Position numbers and translations under genes: made by a program | Part shown: one piece after another, positions 1-11,359 of the stretch | Layout: every line of letters starts with the position of its first letter | Position numbering within the stretch: position 1 is the stretch's first letter | The notes under the pieces: model-generated | Told to the model about the DNA's origin: nothing | Seen by the model: only the letters and a program-made list of their open reading frames with translations | Database searches by the model: none | From: Armillaria gallica | Lineage: Eukaryota; Basidiomycota; Agaricomycetes; Agaricales; Physalacriaceae | DNA length: 64,000 nucleotides | NCBI GenBank assembly: GCA_037576215.1 | Contig: JBANDB010000006.1 | Location: 4,340,001-4,404,000, forward strand | Direction: 5' to 3'

Positions 1-654
1 GCCGACGGCGACAATTTACCGGGTATTCCCCGAAATAGCACAATTTTAGCTTTCAGTCTCCGCAGGATTCTACGATTCAACCACCACCTATACTCCAATA
101 TGGCGGAAAGTGTTCACACTAGCAGGTGCGAGTATCATTTCCCCCGCTATTGTCTGTTCTGACTTGGCTCGCAGTTTCAGCATTTTCAACTCGCCTGTAG
201 ATGGGTCCGCCTCGTACGAGGGGTTCAAGACACCCGCTGCTCTGCGAATAGATTTCCGTGACGCACCCCAATACCCATCCCAGGCTCATTGCACCACCAT
301 CCACCATATCCTTTGCAACAGTCATTTATTTTTCCAACAATTCCTCCTTGACACATATCATCGTCGGTTCAACACATTCTCCACTCAGGACGTACGCGGT
401 CAGATATGGAACCTTAAAATTCTATTGGATCTTTTAACCAACATGGCTGATTACCAAGAATGGGCAGAGTGGGAGGCTCATTGGGAGCGGCAGGGGTGGA
501 CAGAGGGACAACGAGCATTCGGCCATATCAGTATACAACAACACTACACGCATATGACTTTCTTGTGATACACTTGAAATTTAGGAGTTACATTTTGGCC
601 ATCTCCGCTAAAAGAAGTAAACTACTCCTACGGGATCTCGATGGCACATTGTGA
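1..654. other. Unassigned CpG-rich sequence with an unrecognised ORF
   Basis: The longest frame is 110-568 (+), 152 codons. It contains no domain or motif I recognise, and an overlapping minus-strand frame is also open. Composition resembles the neighbouring host-gene relics. It could be part of a decayed gene or an exon of an unknown one. No function is claimed. Confidence 0.3.
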
Positions 655-795
655 AGAGTAATGAGGTTGCAGATATGGGATTTTGGAGATAGCAGGTTCT
701 GAGCGAGATATTTATGCAAGGTCATTGCTTCTGTGAAGACATCCTCACCAATGCTTTCTACAAATTCCTTGTTCTGGCCCGATGCGCATGCAACG
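655..795 (-). pseudogene. Relic resembling a zinc-type (MDR) alcohol dehydrogenase/quinone reductase
   Basis: On the minus strand the frame reads VACASGQNKEFVESIGEDVF, followed by LHKYLAQN and SPKSH. This resembles the end of the NAD(P)-binding fold of fungal zinc-type MDR oxidoreductases, where a VATCSxxNxEFVKSLGAD-like stretch is followed by a dipeptide-loop segment and a 'YLAQNPPSPKFHVIFDAVG'-type continuation. Here the sequence loses similarity after SPKSH. Upstream (796-960) only a weak GASG-like stretch can be guessed in another frame. No complete ORF exists, so it is at best a fragment. The call rests on one short segment and could be wrong; a profile search of the six-frame translation against PF00107 would decide. 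Confidence 0.35.
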
Positions 796-2339
796 ACGGG
801 AGTTTGCCTTGGTAAATTTGACTAGCGAATGCACTGACGGAGGAACATAAGCCGGTCCTAGTAGCTAAGCTGTCGTTAGGAGCCAAGCCTTCCGAGCTTG
901 CCCCGAGGACGCCATTGATCACTTCAATGTATCATCACAATCGCGTCGGAATTAGCACACGGCACTGATACTCACTAAATATTTCAGTCACTCCTCCTAA
1001 AATCCATTGTGTACCGAGTCGTCCGAGCGTGCCATGATGACGACTGGCAGGGCATTGAAAGTTGGGTCACTGGAAAGCAGTCAGAGCAATATATTGATGG
1101 TAAATCATGATTATAAACGCTATAATCACAAGTTCGTGTATTTGGGAATTTTCAAGTACCGCCACCACTCATTCATCATCCAAAGCGGTGAAGGTGATGA
1201 CGCCGTTTTTTGGGTTGACTATCGGCACTCAAAGGCACAAAGTAGGTAGCCGCCACCCCGTCAGCTCATCACTAGAGCGTTTGTTAGCTGTGCAGTAGAT
1301 ATGAAACAAGAGAGAACTCACTAGTCGAGTACAAGTACTTGAAATGGGATTTGTAGGAAAACGGAAGGGCGAACAAGGAAAATGACATGTGTCTGTGCTT
1401 TCGCCCGCCTTGCCTCCCTCATCCCCATCATCTCGTATCACTCTCTGCACCGGGGTACCAAACTTCCAGAGCCTAAACATCCTCCTCCACACACACTCAT
1501 GCCAAGAAATCAAATTTGAGCGAGTCCGCGATTGTCATGGAGATATACAGGAGTTCTGTGGGAGTGCGGGTGGAAAGCAGATCTGTATTGACGACGGAGA
1601 GTCAGGGTTTGGTGAGAATGGGGACAAGGACATCGCGACATCGAATATTCCATGCGACAGTGCTGGTGTAAAGGTATGTATACAGTGTCACTCGTTGGTT
1701 GACTCTCCATGAATCCCGAGTAGGCTGGCGCCGCTGCATTATATGGGTCCTCCGTGCTAAAAGATATAAACAATCCTGCAGCTGTGATGAGCTATTTCCC
1801 GATATTGCTGTTCATTCCGACATCGCTGGTGAAGAAAAGACACAGTCCGTGGTGAACAAATCTGTCCTTGGTGTTGGTTGAAAGATGGAATTGCCGCAAC
1901 TAGACGGCAAAGTGTGGTGGAACCCCATAACCGAGGAGGGGCCATGTGTGGGGAGCGAAATGGTTGGGCGATGGAGGGTGGCTCTTATCAGCCGCGATGG
2001 CGAGGTGGGGATACACGAACATCAGATTCGAGATCCCCAATGTCGAAAATGAGGAATAAGCCGCCTCGTCGTCCATAAGCCAATATAGGCGCCAACAGAT
2101 TTGTTCAATTCCGTTATGTACGGCGAAAGATAAATGAAATAAATACACGCTCTAATCGTTTTAAGTAAACATTGTGATGGGATGAGCTCGATGAACCACA
2201 ATACTCACGTTCTTCTGGTTCGTGTATGCTGGCTTTCTTCAAAATAGCTCTTCTAATGATGGATTAAATTCAGCGTCGAGCGACTGAATCGACACTGGCA
2301 GAAAAAAGAAAACGTTGTGTTGACGATCGTTCGTCCTGT
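796..2339. other. Unassigned sequence between gene relics
   Basis: Several short frames are open on both strands (for example 1389-1712 +, 1510-1773 -, 1900-2148 -). None shows a recognisable domain, and none is clearly preferred by base composition. It may contain more decayed exons. I see no repeat ends here. Confidence 0.3.
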
Positions 2340-3120
2340 CACTCAACGAAGTGTCGTTCACACAAAGTGAATGTAGTCCCCCTAGCAAGCGCATACCATG
2401 CCTGCACTGTCTGATGGCAACATCATCAATCCTAACCCTGCCACGAGGACGACTATGGCTGCCAACATCAACTTGTTTCCTCAATGGCCCAAGAACCCAA
2501 TGAACACAGCATCATCAGCATGCAGCTGCTGCCATAGAAATGCAAGAAAAACGAATGAGGAGCTTCGCTGTCCTTGGTGTTCATTCTGTAGAGGGACTTT
2601 GGCAAAATACGGATGGGGTCACTGAGAGCGGCAGCGTGGGAGGAGATGGCGTAAGGAAAGAAACAGGAGTCCGGCAGAGTAGTTGAGGAACCAGGAAAGA
2701 TCAAATGTCGCGATGTTCGGAATGAGCTGAATGAAAAACGGATGGCCTTTTGTCGAGAACATGAGGTCGTTGGAGACGCCGACTGGGATGGTTTTAGAGA
2801 AAATGACGGGATATGTGAGGAGTGCGTCTACTAGACGCACGTCATAGTATGCACCTCTGTAGTGGTGCAAGATGAAGTATGGTATCGCATCTGCAGGCTG
2901 TGCCAAAAATTTATATACATTGTACGTCCGTAGAAACCAAGGATAGGATAGTAACCGTTGATAAATCTTCGAGACGAGTTGTGCGTCCAGAGCATGCATT
3001 CACTGTCTGGAGGTCAGTTGACAGTGGTGGTACTAGGGAGATAGACATACTAGTCTGCTATTACGTTCCAACACTCTATCGACACCGACCTCCATTTGTC
3101 TGCTGAAAAGGCAGGGGATG
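2340..3120 (-). pseudogene. Decayed GT32 glycosyltransferase, inositolphosphoceramide mannosyltransferase (SUR1/CSG1/CSH1 type)
   Basis: Family members are Golgi membrane enzymes that transfer mannose to inositolphosphoceramide. The minus strand shows, in order: ADKWRSVSIECWNVIADY (about 3050-3100) before a GTATGT donor-like site; a MLWT start of the DXD region (about 2990); YPWFLRTYNVYKF; the block VGVSNDLMFSTKGHPFF (about 2730-2785); IRILPKSLY; PHSFF.HFYGSS; and a C-terminal hydrophobic helix LMLAAIVVLVAGLGLMML (about 2420-2475). Breaks are clear. A duplicated TATCC near 2945 shifts the frame, the expected GGxYxDxD motif reads RGAYYDVR, one base is missing after the FYGSS block near 2522, and TGA replaces a conserved Trp at 2481-2483. 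Because intron-like sequence is kept, this is an unprocessed pseudogene, not a retrocopy. Family assignment is firm; whether a functional copy exists elsewhere cannot be seen. Confidence 0.8.
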
Positions 3121-3746
3121 TCTTTCACAGACGCAGGATGACTGGTGTCCAAGGACATCAACGAGGCAGGAGGTGGTGGGGCATGGTGCAGTTAGCGAGG
3201 TAGGGACCGTATTCGATGGAATGCGAGGTCGCGGGGTGGCAGGCGAGAGAATTGGGCTTGTGCAATGCAAAAAAAGCAGCAGATCGGGGTCGACGACGGT
3301 TGGACGGCGGTTTCGTAGTGGGAGAGGGGAATGATGTGCACTAATCGATTTCCCTGTAGTCGAAAATAGGGGTGGCGAGATCGTTGTGTGACTGGATGGA
3401 CAGTAGCGATTCGCATGCACAAAAAAAGACGGGCGTCGGGATGGGACGGGCAGGCGGTGACGAGGCCTTTGAAAGTGATAACAGAACACATGGTCGTGTT
3501 CCCCCATTTAAAGAATGGGAGATGCGCAACTTTGAGATCAGTAGGCGGCTTGGGTGGGGCGAGACAGCCTAATATTGGACGGGGATAGGTGGGCAGCGGC
3601 AGGCATTGTAGTGGTCGGGTAGCTATGATTCTTGGTATATTCGGTACGTCCTTTATTCATCCTTCGATGAAAGATGCGCCTTCAAACTCAGCTTTGTTGG
3701 TCATCGGTGCCCGACGTCCCTCCCGCTAACGTGCCCGATGTTTCGC
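3121..3746. other. Upstream region of the GT32 relic, no gene recognised
   Basis: Overlapping minus-strand frames (3076-3507, 3192-3491, 3341-3529) are rich in Pro, Ser and His without known motifs. They may hold the missing 5' exons or promoter of the GT32 relic. Nothing else is supported. Confidence 0.3.
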
Positions 3747-3989
3747 ATCACCGTTCCCACCAGACGATGTTGGTAAAGACATGAGCGAGCTGAAGACAAA
3801 AAAAAAAGTGTGTCACCGTAAAAGACATTAAACTTTTGACAAGACATTGTATCACGTAGCCATATGGCGTCATACTGTATGTTCTCCGCAGCGGCCATCA
3901 CCAAATCGGGCACGCGAGCCGGGGCGACTGCGTGAAGACGTTGAGTGTGGCTTAGGGTCGGCAGAAAAGACATTTGAGGCCTGAAGATA
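3747..3989 (+). repeat. Dispersed repeat H, copy 1
   Basis: About 243 bp nearly identical to 10892-11150 in the same orientation, from TCACCGTTCCCAC to the shared GAAGATA. The main difference is an extra ~19-bp stretch (CTCGGAGACAAAAAAATG) in copy 2. The motif AAGACA recurs every 20-40 bp. Both copies lie about 75-100 bp upstream of a tRNA-like module with A-box and B-box sequences, so the repeat and module may form one SINE-like unit. Confidence 0.75.
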
Positions 3990-4059
3990 AGAAGACATGA
4001 AAGACCCGTGTCGTTGAGAGATCTGTTCTGAGAAAATGACGCTTTCTGGATAAAAGCAC

Positions 4060-5115
4060 TTGTGGCTTAGTAGATCAATTGATTCATGGTAATCGCAAAG
4101 TGTCGAACTTTGCGATACAGACGTTCCGAAAAACCTTGTCCAACGCTGCCAAACAAGGTAAGTAAAATCAAAAAATCAAAAAATACAAGAAAATCGCAGA
4201 AATAGTACGCAGACTTCATTTCTGTGCGTCACGGGGTGGGAAGATGCAAATTCAATGATTCATGAGTGCTGCAGTGCATGGCAAAGATGTAAGAGCATTC
4301 AGGAGGCGCAAGGTTAGCGAGTGTAGATTTTCAGGCTGCCCGCGCCGAACAACCGGTCACAGCTTCGTTCTTGCCATCACCGTCGCAGAAGACACAAGCA
4401 TCACCAAGTATAGCCCAGATATCTTTGAAGAGAAATTCTACGCTCAACCAAGCAAGCCACCATCGTGATTATGCCCCAGTTTGGACGTCGACAGCTCCCA
4501 GCCTCCCGAAATAACAACGTAGTCCGCCGACATCTTTCATACTACAGTTGACGCATCAGCGACTGGTTATCCTGGCTATTTTCATCGGTTTATATGGTCA
4601 GGAATGGGCTAGTGGGAGTTCAGGTGCGCTTTAGACCCAGATACTGCGGAGAGGTTGCGGGGGTTGGTGTGCCCATTGCCCAACATCGTACGTCTCTGAG
4701 GGAAGGTACCATATTCACCTCGTTTTGGGGGCTTATTATTGTTCACAGGAGATAAAATGTATCCACAGCTTCCTATACCACTGTAAATGCCCCCGTTGTC
4801 GCCTCTCCCTACTGTTAGCACCTACCCGGCTCTCATGATGTCCTACCGACCTCAGACCTTTTGTTTTACATCTACATACCTCGTGCATCTCCGAGAAAAT
4901 AGTTGTATCGTACGTTACGCTCATAAATGAAGATATCACACTGTTTCTACGATTTTCTTGTATTTTTTGATTTTTTGATTTTACCTGCCTTGTTTGGCAG
5001 TGTTGGACAAGGTTTTTCGGAACGTCTGTAGGTTCGAATCCTGGTGCGGACCATTTTCAATGCTTGATTTTTGTTTGTTTTTCTGCTTCTTTTCGGTTTG
5101 CGCCTCATGGGATTT
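4060..5115 (+). repeat. tRNA-like (SINE-type) module, split by a MITE
   Basis: With the inserted MITE (4118-5028) removed, an A-box-like TGGCTTAGTAG (about 4071) is followed by a strong stem TCGCAAAG...CTTTGCGA. Then come a perfect B-box GGTTCGAATCC (about 5031-5041), the acceptor-like TGCGGACCA and a T-rich tail (TTTTTGTTTGTTTTTC). A similar module follows repeat H copy 2 at 11222. The 7-nt loop of the central stem does not have U at position 33, and no matching 5' acceptor strand is seen, so it is not a functional tRNA. A tRNA-derived SINE is the best reading. Confidence 0.5.
4118..5028. mobile_element. Tc1/mariner-type MITE, 911 bp, ~88-bp terminal inverted repeats, TA duplication
   Basis: The left end (4118-4205) and the reverse complement of the right end (4941-5028) match almost base for base, beginning CAGACGTTCCGAAAAACC and running through an A-rich stretch. 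TA flanks both ends (4116-4117 and 5029-5030). The interior encodes no transposase: the frame at 4262-4468 has no recognised motif. It splits the tRNA-like module exactly at TA, whose single copy is restored by removal. A TA duplication and long inverted repeats fit the Tc1/mariner superfamily. Confidence 0.8.
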
Positions 5116-6756
5116 TCCCTGAATACCTTGGATACGTTGAAGACATTAATGCATTATCTCTCAAACTGTTTAAAGACAAAAATCCTTCATCGTCATCTTT
5201 TCTTCAAAAGACATTTCCCAATTTTGTCATCTTCGCGAACTATCTTCGATGAAGGATAAACTTGCTCTCCAACAGTGGATGTTTCCGCTGTGCCATCTTA
5301 GAATTCCTGAATTTGCGAGCTCATCCAAATTTCTGAGGTAATGAGGTCTCTTTTGCGGAAAATCTTTTGAAGAAGTTCACTGCTGCAGAATGTTGATGAC
5401 CGTGGTGGATATCCAACGCGTGGAGGTCCGAGGTCCGAATGGTGAGGCTGCTTGTGACCGCCAGGGAAACGTCGGCCTTATAATAGGATACACTATGCAT
5501 ACCTTCACACACAGTGGATAACGAGCAGAAACATTGCAACGCGAGATGCGCACCATGACAGACGTGACTATCCTCGCCACCTATCCTCGTCGCCAGGTGA
5601 TACTTGCAGTGCTCAACTTGGATCTATCTTTCCGCCGGGTATGAAAAGGGACCTTACGCTCACTTACGCGGTAGCACAGTACGCGATCGGACTCGCACTT
5701 AGTCAGCGTCGAGCCCGGCCCGGCCTTGGCGCTAGCCCTAAGTTGGCGCGGCTCAAGCGCTCATCGCTGGCGGCTCAATTCCTATCCCACCTACGTAGTA
5801 CGAATACCTCTTCTTACTCTGCTATTATGGACGTGAATGCGCCAAGGAGTTCCTTTTATGATAAGACTTTCTTTCATTACAAACCTCAGAAACCAGCACC
5901 TCCCGTCAAGACATTACTCCTCTGATACTACTTCTTTGACCGTCAAGACATTTTACTCTGCTAAAGACAATATTCTCAATGAATGTCCGTGAGAGTTGCT
6001 TATTTAATGAACTGTACAGTTCTGTCGCTCAGAATTCGAGCGAGAATTCATATTTCCCTACAGTTCCTTAGAGCAATTCAAGAATCGATATCGCATCCCT
6101 GTTCGCTGCCTTCGGCGCTCGACCCTTTTTTGTGAGAAAATCGTCTGCTTCTCTCCAGATCATTTGACTCACAAGCATCTTCTAGCTCAAAATGTCTCCG
6201 CCATTGTTGTCGCACACCTACAAGACTGCGAAGGGGTTGCCCCCATCCAATAGCATCTTATCATCGGCGTCAGAAGTAAGCAACTGCTTCGTCAATTTAC
6301 TCAAATATGCAAGCTAAACTATGATCCAGACTAAACAAGTCGCCGTTGAGTTTCAAACCCACAAACTGCGGAGGCAAACACCATTTCTTGGGTCGCTCTC
6401 GGGTCTGTACCTGCCGCTTCATATGAGCCTTCCTCCCGCTCCACTCCCAAGCAATTGCAATGGAGGTACCCCTACTGAAGTCAACACACCCCTGCCCTCT
6501 CCTAACGGCTGTCTTCACCCGGCCCAAGAAGCTGCGCGCACCTTATGCATTCCAGACCTTATACTGGCTCTCGAACAAGTAGCTAAGACTCAAATCAACG
6601 GGGAGAAGGATATGGAGGTGTGCTCTACGCACTCCGAGAAATAGAATTACTCTGGCACTGAGACCAATTACATTGTGTTTTCTTCCTCGCAGTAGCACTT
6701 TATAATCTTTATCTCTTGCAGCGAATCCTTAATGCCGGCGGTGACATTGTCATTGG
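5116..6756. other. Unassigned sequence with scattered AAGACA motifs
   Basis: The AAGACA motif seen in repeat H recurs near 5140, 5180, 5210, 5910 and 5950. Frames at 5641-5925 (+, 94 codons) and 6321-6644 (+, 107 codons) are open, but I recognise no domain in either. A decayed member of the repeat H group or unknown exons are both possible. Confidence 0.3.
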
Positions 6757-7000
6757 AAGGAAGGAAGGATTATTACCTGACGGTGCTCCTCAACAGAAGT
6801 GTGCCGGCGTCCGCACTACAGTGCCCTGGATGTACATCTACACTAGCTACTGAGTGTCTATTATAGTACCTAGTGAGGAGTGCGACTACTAGTTACGGTA
6901 TCGAACCACTCTTACGCTCTGCCGCTCTGGCAAAGCACTGGCATGAGCACTCCCTCACGGCCTCGGCAGTAGGTTGATGAATGATTAATAAAGGAACCGA
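6757..7000 (+). repeat. Dispersed repeat G, copy 1
   Basis: It begins GGAAGGAAGGAAG and shares ordered blocks with 15668-15884: GTCCG.ACTACAG, GATGT, CGCTCTGC.GCT, GGYAAAG, GAGYACTCCCTCA.GGCCT and GGCA.T. About 240 bp long and clearly diverged between copies. Superfamily and true ends are not resolved. Confidence 0.55.
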
Positions 7001-7950
7001 GTCCCAAAGTGTAAACATCTCATATCGGAAAAAATGACCTGCGCTAGCCACGATATCATCCGCCCTGCAAGAAGGAAGATGACATGCGTCGGGATTTGCA
7101 CCCTCGCCTTCCAACTAGGATATCCGAGTTGCCACACGGATGCCAGGAAAAATATGCGTATGCATTCTGCAGGGGGATACGACAAATGAATGGTATGGCG
7201 GTGAAGATGACCGTGGGTGAAGGAGCAACAGGAAGTTAATCGGTTGATAGAATATATGTGCATCAGGGCAAGCAAATTTAGACTATTGAATATGTACCTC
7301 GCGAGATGACTTGAGGCCACGACGGCGACGATTGCTGTTATGAAAACGATGAACGAAAGAGAATTGCTTCTCGATGCTAGCATCTCCAGAATTGATGCCA
7401 AAAGCATTAACCATCACCTTTTCATCCGAACATGTCTACTCAGAGTGTGCAAGGAAAAACTCCTGCGCGGGTTGAGCAGATGCCTGTAGCATAAACCACC
7501 AGAGCTGATGGGTCCGTGACTGGTACCGACAGTATTCGCCGTGTCCCGGCGATGGGACATTGGAGGTCAAGAGCGTAGATCAGGAATGCTCGTGAATGGC
7601 ATCTGTGAAGAGCTGAACATCGATGGATGAGATAATGGGCCGTTATCTCAGATATGTTGGAGAACTAGGCTCCAATAGCAGGGAGGGCTAGGGAATATAC
7701 GAGCCGGAACGTGGACCAGTAGCGAGCTCGTATGGGGTCCTACTTGATAACGAAGAATCTAGTCGGAGAGAGGTCGATGGGAGTGAGAAGAGCAGAGGAA
7801 ACGGACGCAGGGGACAAGTCCTTGCAGTTTGTTTAGAACATTGTCCGCATAATCATTCATCACCGTTCTGTAGTCTGGATACAGAGCATCAATCTTGTCG
7901 AAATAAAACAGTAAACAATATCGCATTAAAACATCAGAGTATAAGTACAT
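7001..7950. other. Unassigned sequence downstream of the actin relic
   Basis: A minus-strand frame of 140 codons (6985-7407) starts with a hydrophobic stretch (SFIVFITAIVAVVASSH), but its second half overlaps repeat G, so I do not call it a gene. The actin C-terminus expected here is not recognisable. Confidence 0.25.
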
Positions 7951-7984
7951 ATGGGAACCCCAGTAAGTAAGGAACAATGCAGCG

Positions 7985-8825
7985 TGCGGCGTGCCTTGAT
8001 ACTGGTCGGAGCATACGACCAGGCAGACCAGGGAACATGCTAGTGCTCCCGGAGAGGACGATGTTATTGTACAGCTCACAGCGAATGCAGATGATATTGT
8101 ACTTGAGATTTATTATTAGGATATGTTCTAAAACTGGTGCTCTGACAAGCTACTCACGTAGTCTCGTGGATACCAGCAGCCTCCATTTCCAAGCATGGCA
8201 GGGTTGAATGACGCCTCAGGAGCACGGAATCTAGCAGAAATGTCTGAGAAAGTGCCGATGGGATAACCTGGCCATCTGGCAACTCATAGTCGTTCTCGAG
8301 CGCTGAAGACATCATAGACATATCAAGCTCCTGGTCGAAATCGAGAGCAACGTAGCAGAGCTTCTCATTGATATCATTCGCGTTCGGCAGAGCTGTTGCC
8401 CAGGCTGTACCCTCGCTCTCCCAAAAATTTGACCAGCTGATCAATAATGTGATAGCGTGCGGAGGAGAGAAGCCTTCAGTAAATCTGGACAGTATGGGAA
8501 ACGCTGTCACATAAGTCCATGACGATGCCGGTGGTACGGCCCGTAGCGTAGATAGAGAGGACCGCCTGGATGGAGACAGGATGCCGGTACACTGAAAGTC
8601 TCAAACATGAGCTGGGTCATCTTCTCCCTGTAGGGTTTGAGATTCCTGGGCGCCTGTCAGGAGCGCGGGATGTTCCTCGGGGACAACGCGGTAAAATAGG
8701 TCAGGTCAGCTTACGGCCATCAGCGGCTAATAGTAGGCAACACATACCCAACGTACGCATCCTTGTTGCCCATCCGACCGTGACGATCTGCAGACGGGGG
8801 CGACCAACAATAGATCTAGAAAGTG
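7985..8825 (-). pseudogene. Decayed actin gene
   Basis: Actin blocks appear in the right order on the minus strand but in shifting frames. These are SIVGRPR (about 8806-8825); GNKDAYVG after a frame change; [44 protein letters not shown] (about 8515-8550, the nucleotide-contacting loop); KLCYVALDFDQEL (about 8330-8370); SALENDYELPDGQVI; LEMEAAGIHETT before a GTGAGT donor-like site; and NIVLSGSTSMFPG (about 8030-8068). The first ~30 residues and the C-terminal third are missing. At least four frame changes and intron-like gaps (for example GTATGT after AYVG) show an unprocessed, non-functional copy. Actin is normally single or low copy and essential in fungi, so this must be an extra copy. Family assignment is very secure. 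Confidence 0.9.
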
Positions 8826-10891
8826 TGATGTTAAATTCCATAGCTAGGAGTCTGGGGATCCCGTCGCCGCTGCCTCGAAGCTGAGATTGAGGGGAGGTAT
8901 TTACTGGCCGAAGGGGTCGGGTGAGTTCATATCCAGAGTACGTAACAGCTATTCGACGTGTTGCATATAGTCAGGTCAGCAAAAATTGAGACGAGAAACC
9001 AAAAAAAAAAAACATACCGAGGTCATCAAACTTGCCCGTAGGACTGCGTCACTGATAGCGCCAATCTCCCTCGCCGTCGTCAACTAAACACTTGCAGCAG
9101 GTCCAAAGATGTCCTCCCGACTCCCGAGTGACCATCTGAGAAGATACCTGCATTGAACGCTGTTGAATTTCCTTCTCAGCAACCCTTGAGAACGATTCTA
9201 CTGTTTTTGGCCGTCTCGACTCTAACGGATGAGACTGGGCCGCCCATATTGATATCGTAGGCAGTCCAGACGGCCGTATGGCGAACACTGAAATGTGACA
9301 CTGGAATGTGGTCATGAGTGGCGAGAAAGAGCTGAATACTGTCGATGGAGGTAAGGGGGAGAGAGGAGAAGGGACACGGAGAGACATCACAGAAACGCGG
9401 TAGTACCCGGAGGAGGGGGGTGTTCGCTTTTGGGGGAATCGGTGGCGGCGGCAGTGGTCGTGCGGGCATGATGCTTGACGCATTCGCTGCGCCCTTGATA
9501 CGTCCATCCATAGCCAAAAGGTCGTCATTGCCCGACGTCGTGATCCCGACCTCTGTCCCGCTCGTCCTGTCCCGGCTTCCAACTCTTCTATCCACGTTAT
9601 CCTTCTGCGACAGTCTTACCGTATACATTGCCATGGTCCCGCTTCACAGTAAAATCAACCCCCTTCCCCCCGTCGTTGCCGTTTCCTTGGTTCGTTTCCG
9701 GCTAATAATGGCCTCCTGCTTGCAGAAGGCGACCGAGAGTGTATCCCTGGATGGATTAAAGAACTTGAGTGTGAACAAATATCGCGCACGGTGGGGATTG
9801 AAATGAGGCGAGGTGGTGGTGACAGGGAGAAAAAAATCCACACAGCCACATTATCATCTTCGCCGATAAACGGACCTTGTGCACGATGACAGCAGGGCTG
9901 GGAAGAGGAGCGCACCACGGGGGTGGTGGTCATATGGTCGTGATGTTGGACACGTTCGCCGAATCATCGAGACTTCAACCTATGCCGAAAACGACATGGT
10001 CATCATCCTCAGAGCCTCTTCATCAACTGTCGAGGTGGACCATCGTCCTGCCCTCCGGCTCGGTGTCTCCAGCCTGTGAATCTCCCCTAAACGTCCTTGT
10101 TCCATGGTAGCCTTGCCCTATGTCCTATCACATCCCCTAGTGGTGATCCAATGATCCTGCCTGGAGTGATAGTCGTCATCGTCGTCACATTGGTTGGGAT
10201 TGCATTCCGCAACCCCTCATGCTGCCAGATGGTCGCGAACCGAATCCTTGGGTGAAATAGAGCTCCTCCGTATATAAGATCGCCTGGTGTGATGGCGATT
10301 GGCATCGATATCGATGTAGAGAGACACGATCGCTCAGGGGGGTTATAATCGGGGTATATTTTCAGCACCGGCGTGAGGTTAAGAGTTATTGTCGGTTGGG
10401 GATGCAGACTCGCTCGAGGGCTTACACATTGTACTAGCTGTCTTATTGCAGGCGACGGTGCCAGGGCTATTCGTAGGTGATACGGTACGTCATGAGGATG
10501 TTGTGGCGGGGTCAAGGTCGCTGAAATTTCCGCTGTGCCCAGGGCTCTTGGGGTGCTGGTGAGTCAAAAGTAACTAAAATCAGAGGAAACATACTATTTG
10601 GCTAAGCGGTGCACGTCGCTACGCTGTTCAATCGCGAGAAGCGTGTTTTGCTAGTCATTGCGAAGGCGGTTGATGACCACCTCAATTCGGATTCTCTAGA
10701 GGAGCCCATAGGTCGAAAGAGCAAAAGACAAAATCAACTCCGGAGCTGCGAAGACAAAGGACAGGGCAATCATCAGTAAAAGACATTACATGGTGGAAAA
10801 GGCATGAGATACCTGAAGACAAAATCAGTGCTGACACTTAAAGACATAGAGGTACATTGGAACGAAGCACAAATGGCTTAGCATTGACGCG
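8826..10891. other. Unassigned CpG-rich sequence
   Basis: Long frames exist on both strands (9345-9806 +, 9176-9634 -, 9049-9582 -, 10087-10515 -), including a Pro-rich stretch ARPLPPPPIPP. None matches a family I know. The overlapping open frames follow from high GC content and are not good evidence for genes. AAGACA motifs reappear from 10725. Confidence 0.3.
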
Positions 10892-11150
10892 TCACCGTTC
10901 CCACAAGACGATGTCGGTAAAGACATGAGTGAGCTGAAGACAAAAAAAAAGCGTGTCACTGTAGAAGACATTAAACTTTTCAAGACATTGTATCACGTAT
11001 CCATATGGCGTCATACTGTATGTTCTCCGCAACGGCCATCGCCGAATCGGGCACGCGAGCCGGGGCGACTGCGTGAAGACGTTGAGTGTCTCGGAGACAA
11101 AAAAATGTCGGCTTAGGGTCGGCAGAAAAGACATTTGAGACCCGAAGATA
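10892..11150 (+). repeat. Dispersed repeat H, copy 2
   Basis: Counterpart of 3747-3989, with an extra ~19 bp near 11090. Again dense in AAGACA motifs and followed 72 bp later by a tRNA-like module. Confidence 0.75.
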
Positions 11151-11221
11151 CGACAAAATCAGTGTCGCCATCTAGTCGGAGAAAAAATAAGACTTAAAGA
11201 CGTATACAAGTTGTAGAGAGC

Positions 11222-11350
11222 GGATGTGGCTTATTGGATTAGTTATTCGGTAGTAGTCATATTTTTGGGTGGTGTCTCAGGTTTGAATCTCAATGCGGTC
11301 TCTTTATCATGGCTGCTTTGTTTTTGTTGTCCAGCTTCTTTCGAATCCGG
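11222..11350 (+). repeat. tRNA-like (SINE-type) module following repeat H copy 2
   Basis: It contains TGGCTTATTGGATTAG (A-box-like), GGTAGTAG, then GGTTTGAATCTC (B-box with C-to-T changes) and a T-rich tail TTTGTTTTTGTTGTCCAGCTTC. The module at 4060 has the same order. It is too degenerate for a tRNA gene. Confidence 0.45.
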
Positions 11351-11359
11351 TCTGGACTC

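Noticed and set aside
4071..5052. Functional tRNA gene interrupted by an insertion
   Set aside because: The central 7-nt loop lacks U33, there is no matching 5' acceptor strand, and the related copy at 11222 is degenerate.
9049..10515. Several 100-180-codon ORFs as genes
   Set aside because: Overlapping open frames on both strands in GC-rich DNA, no recognisable domain, no intron pattern.
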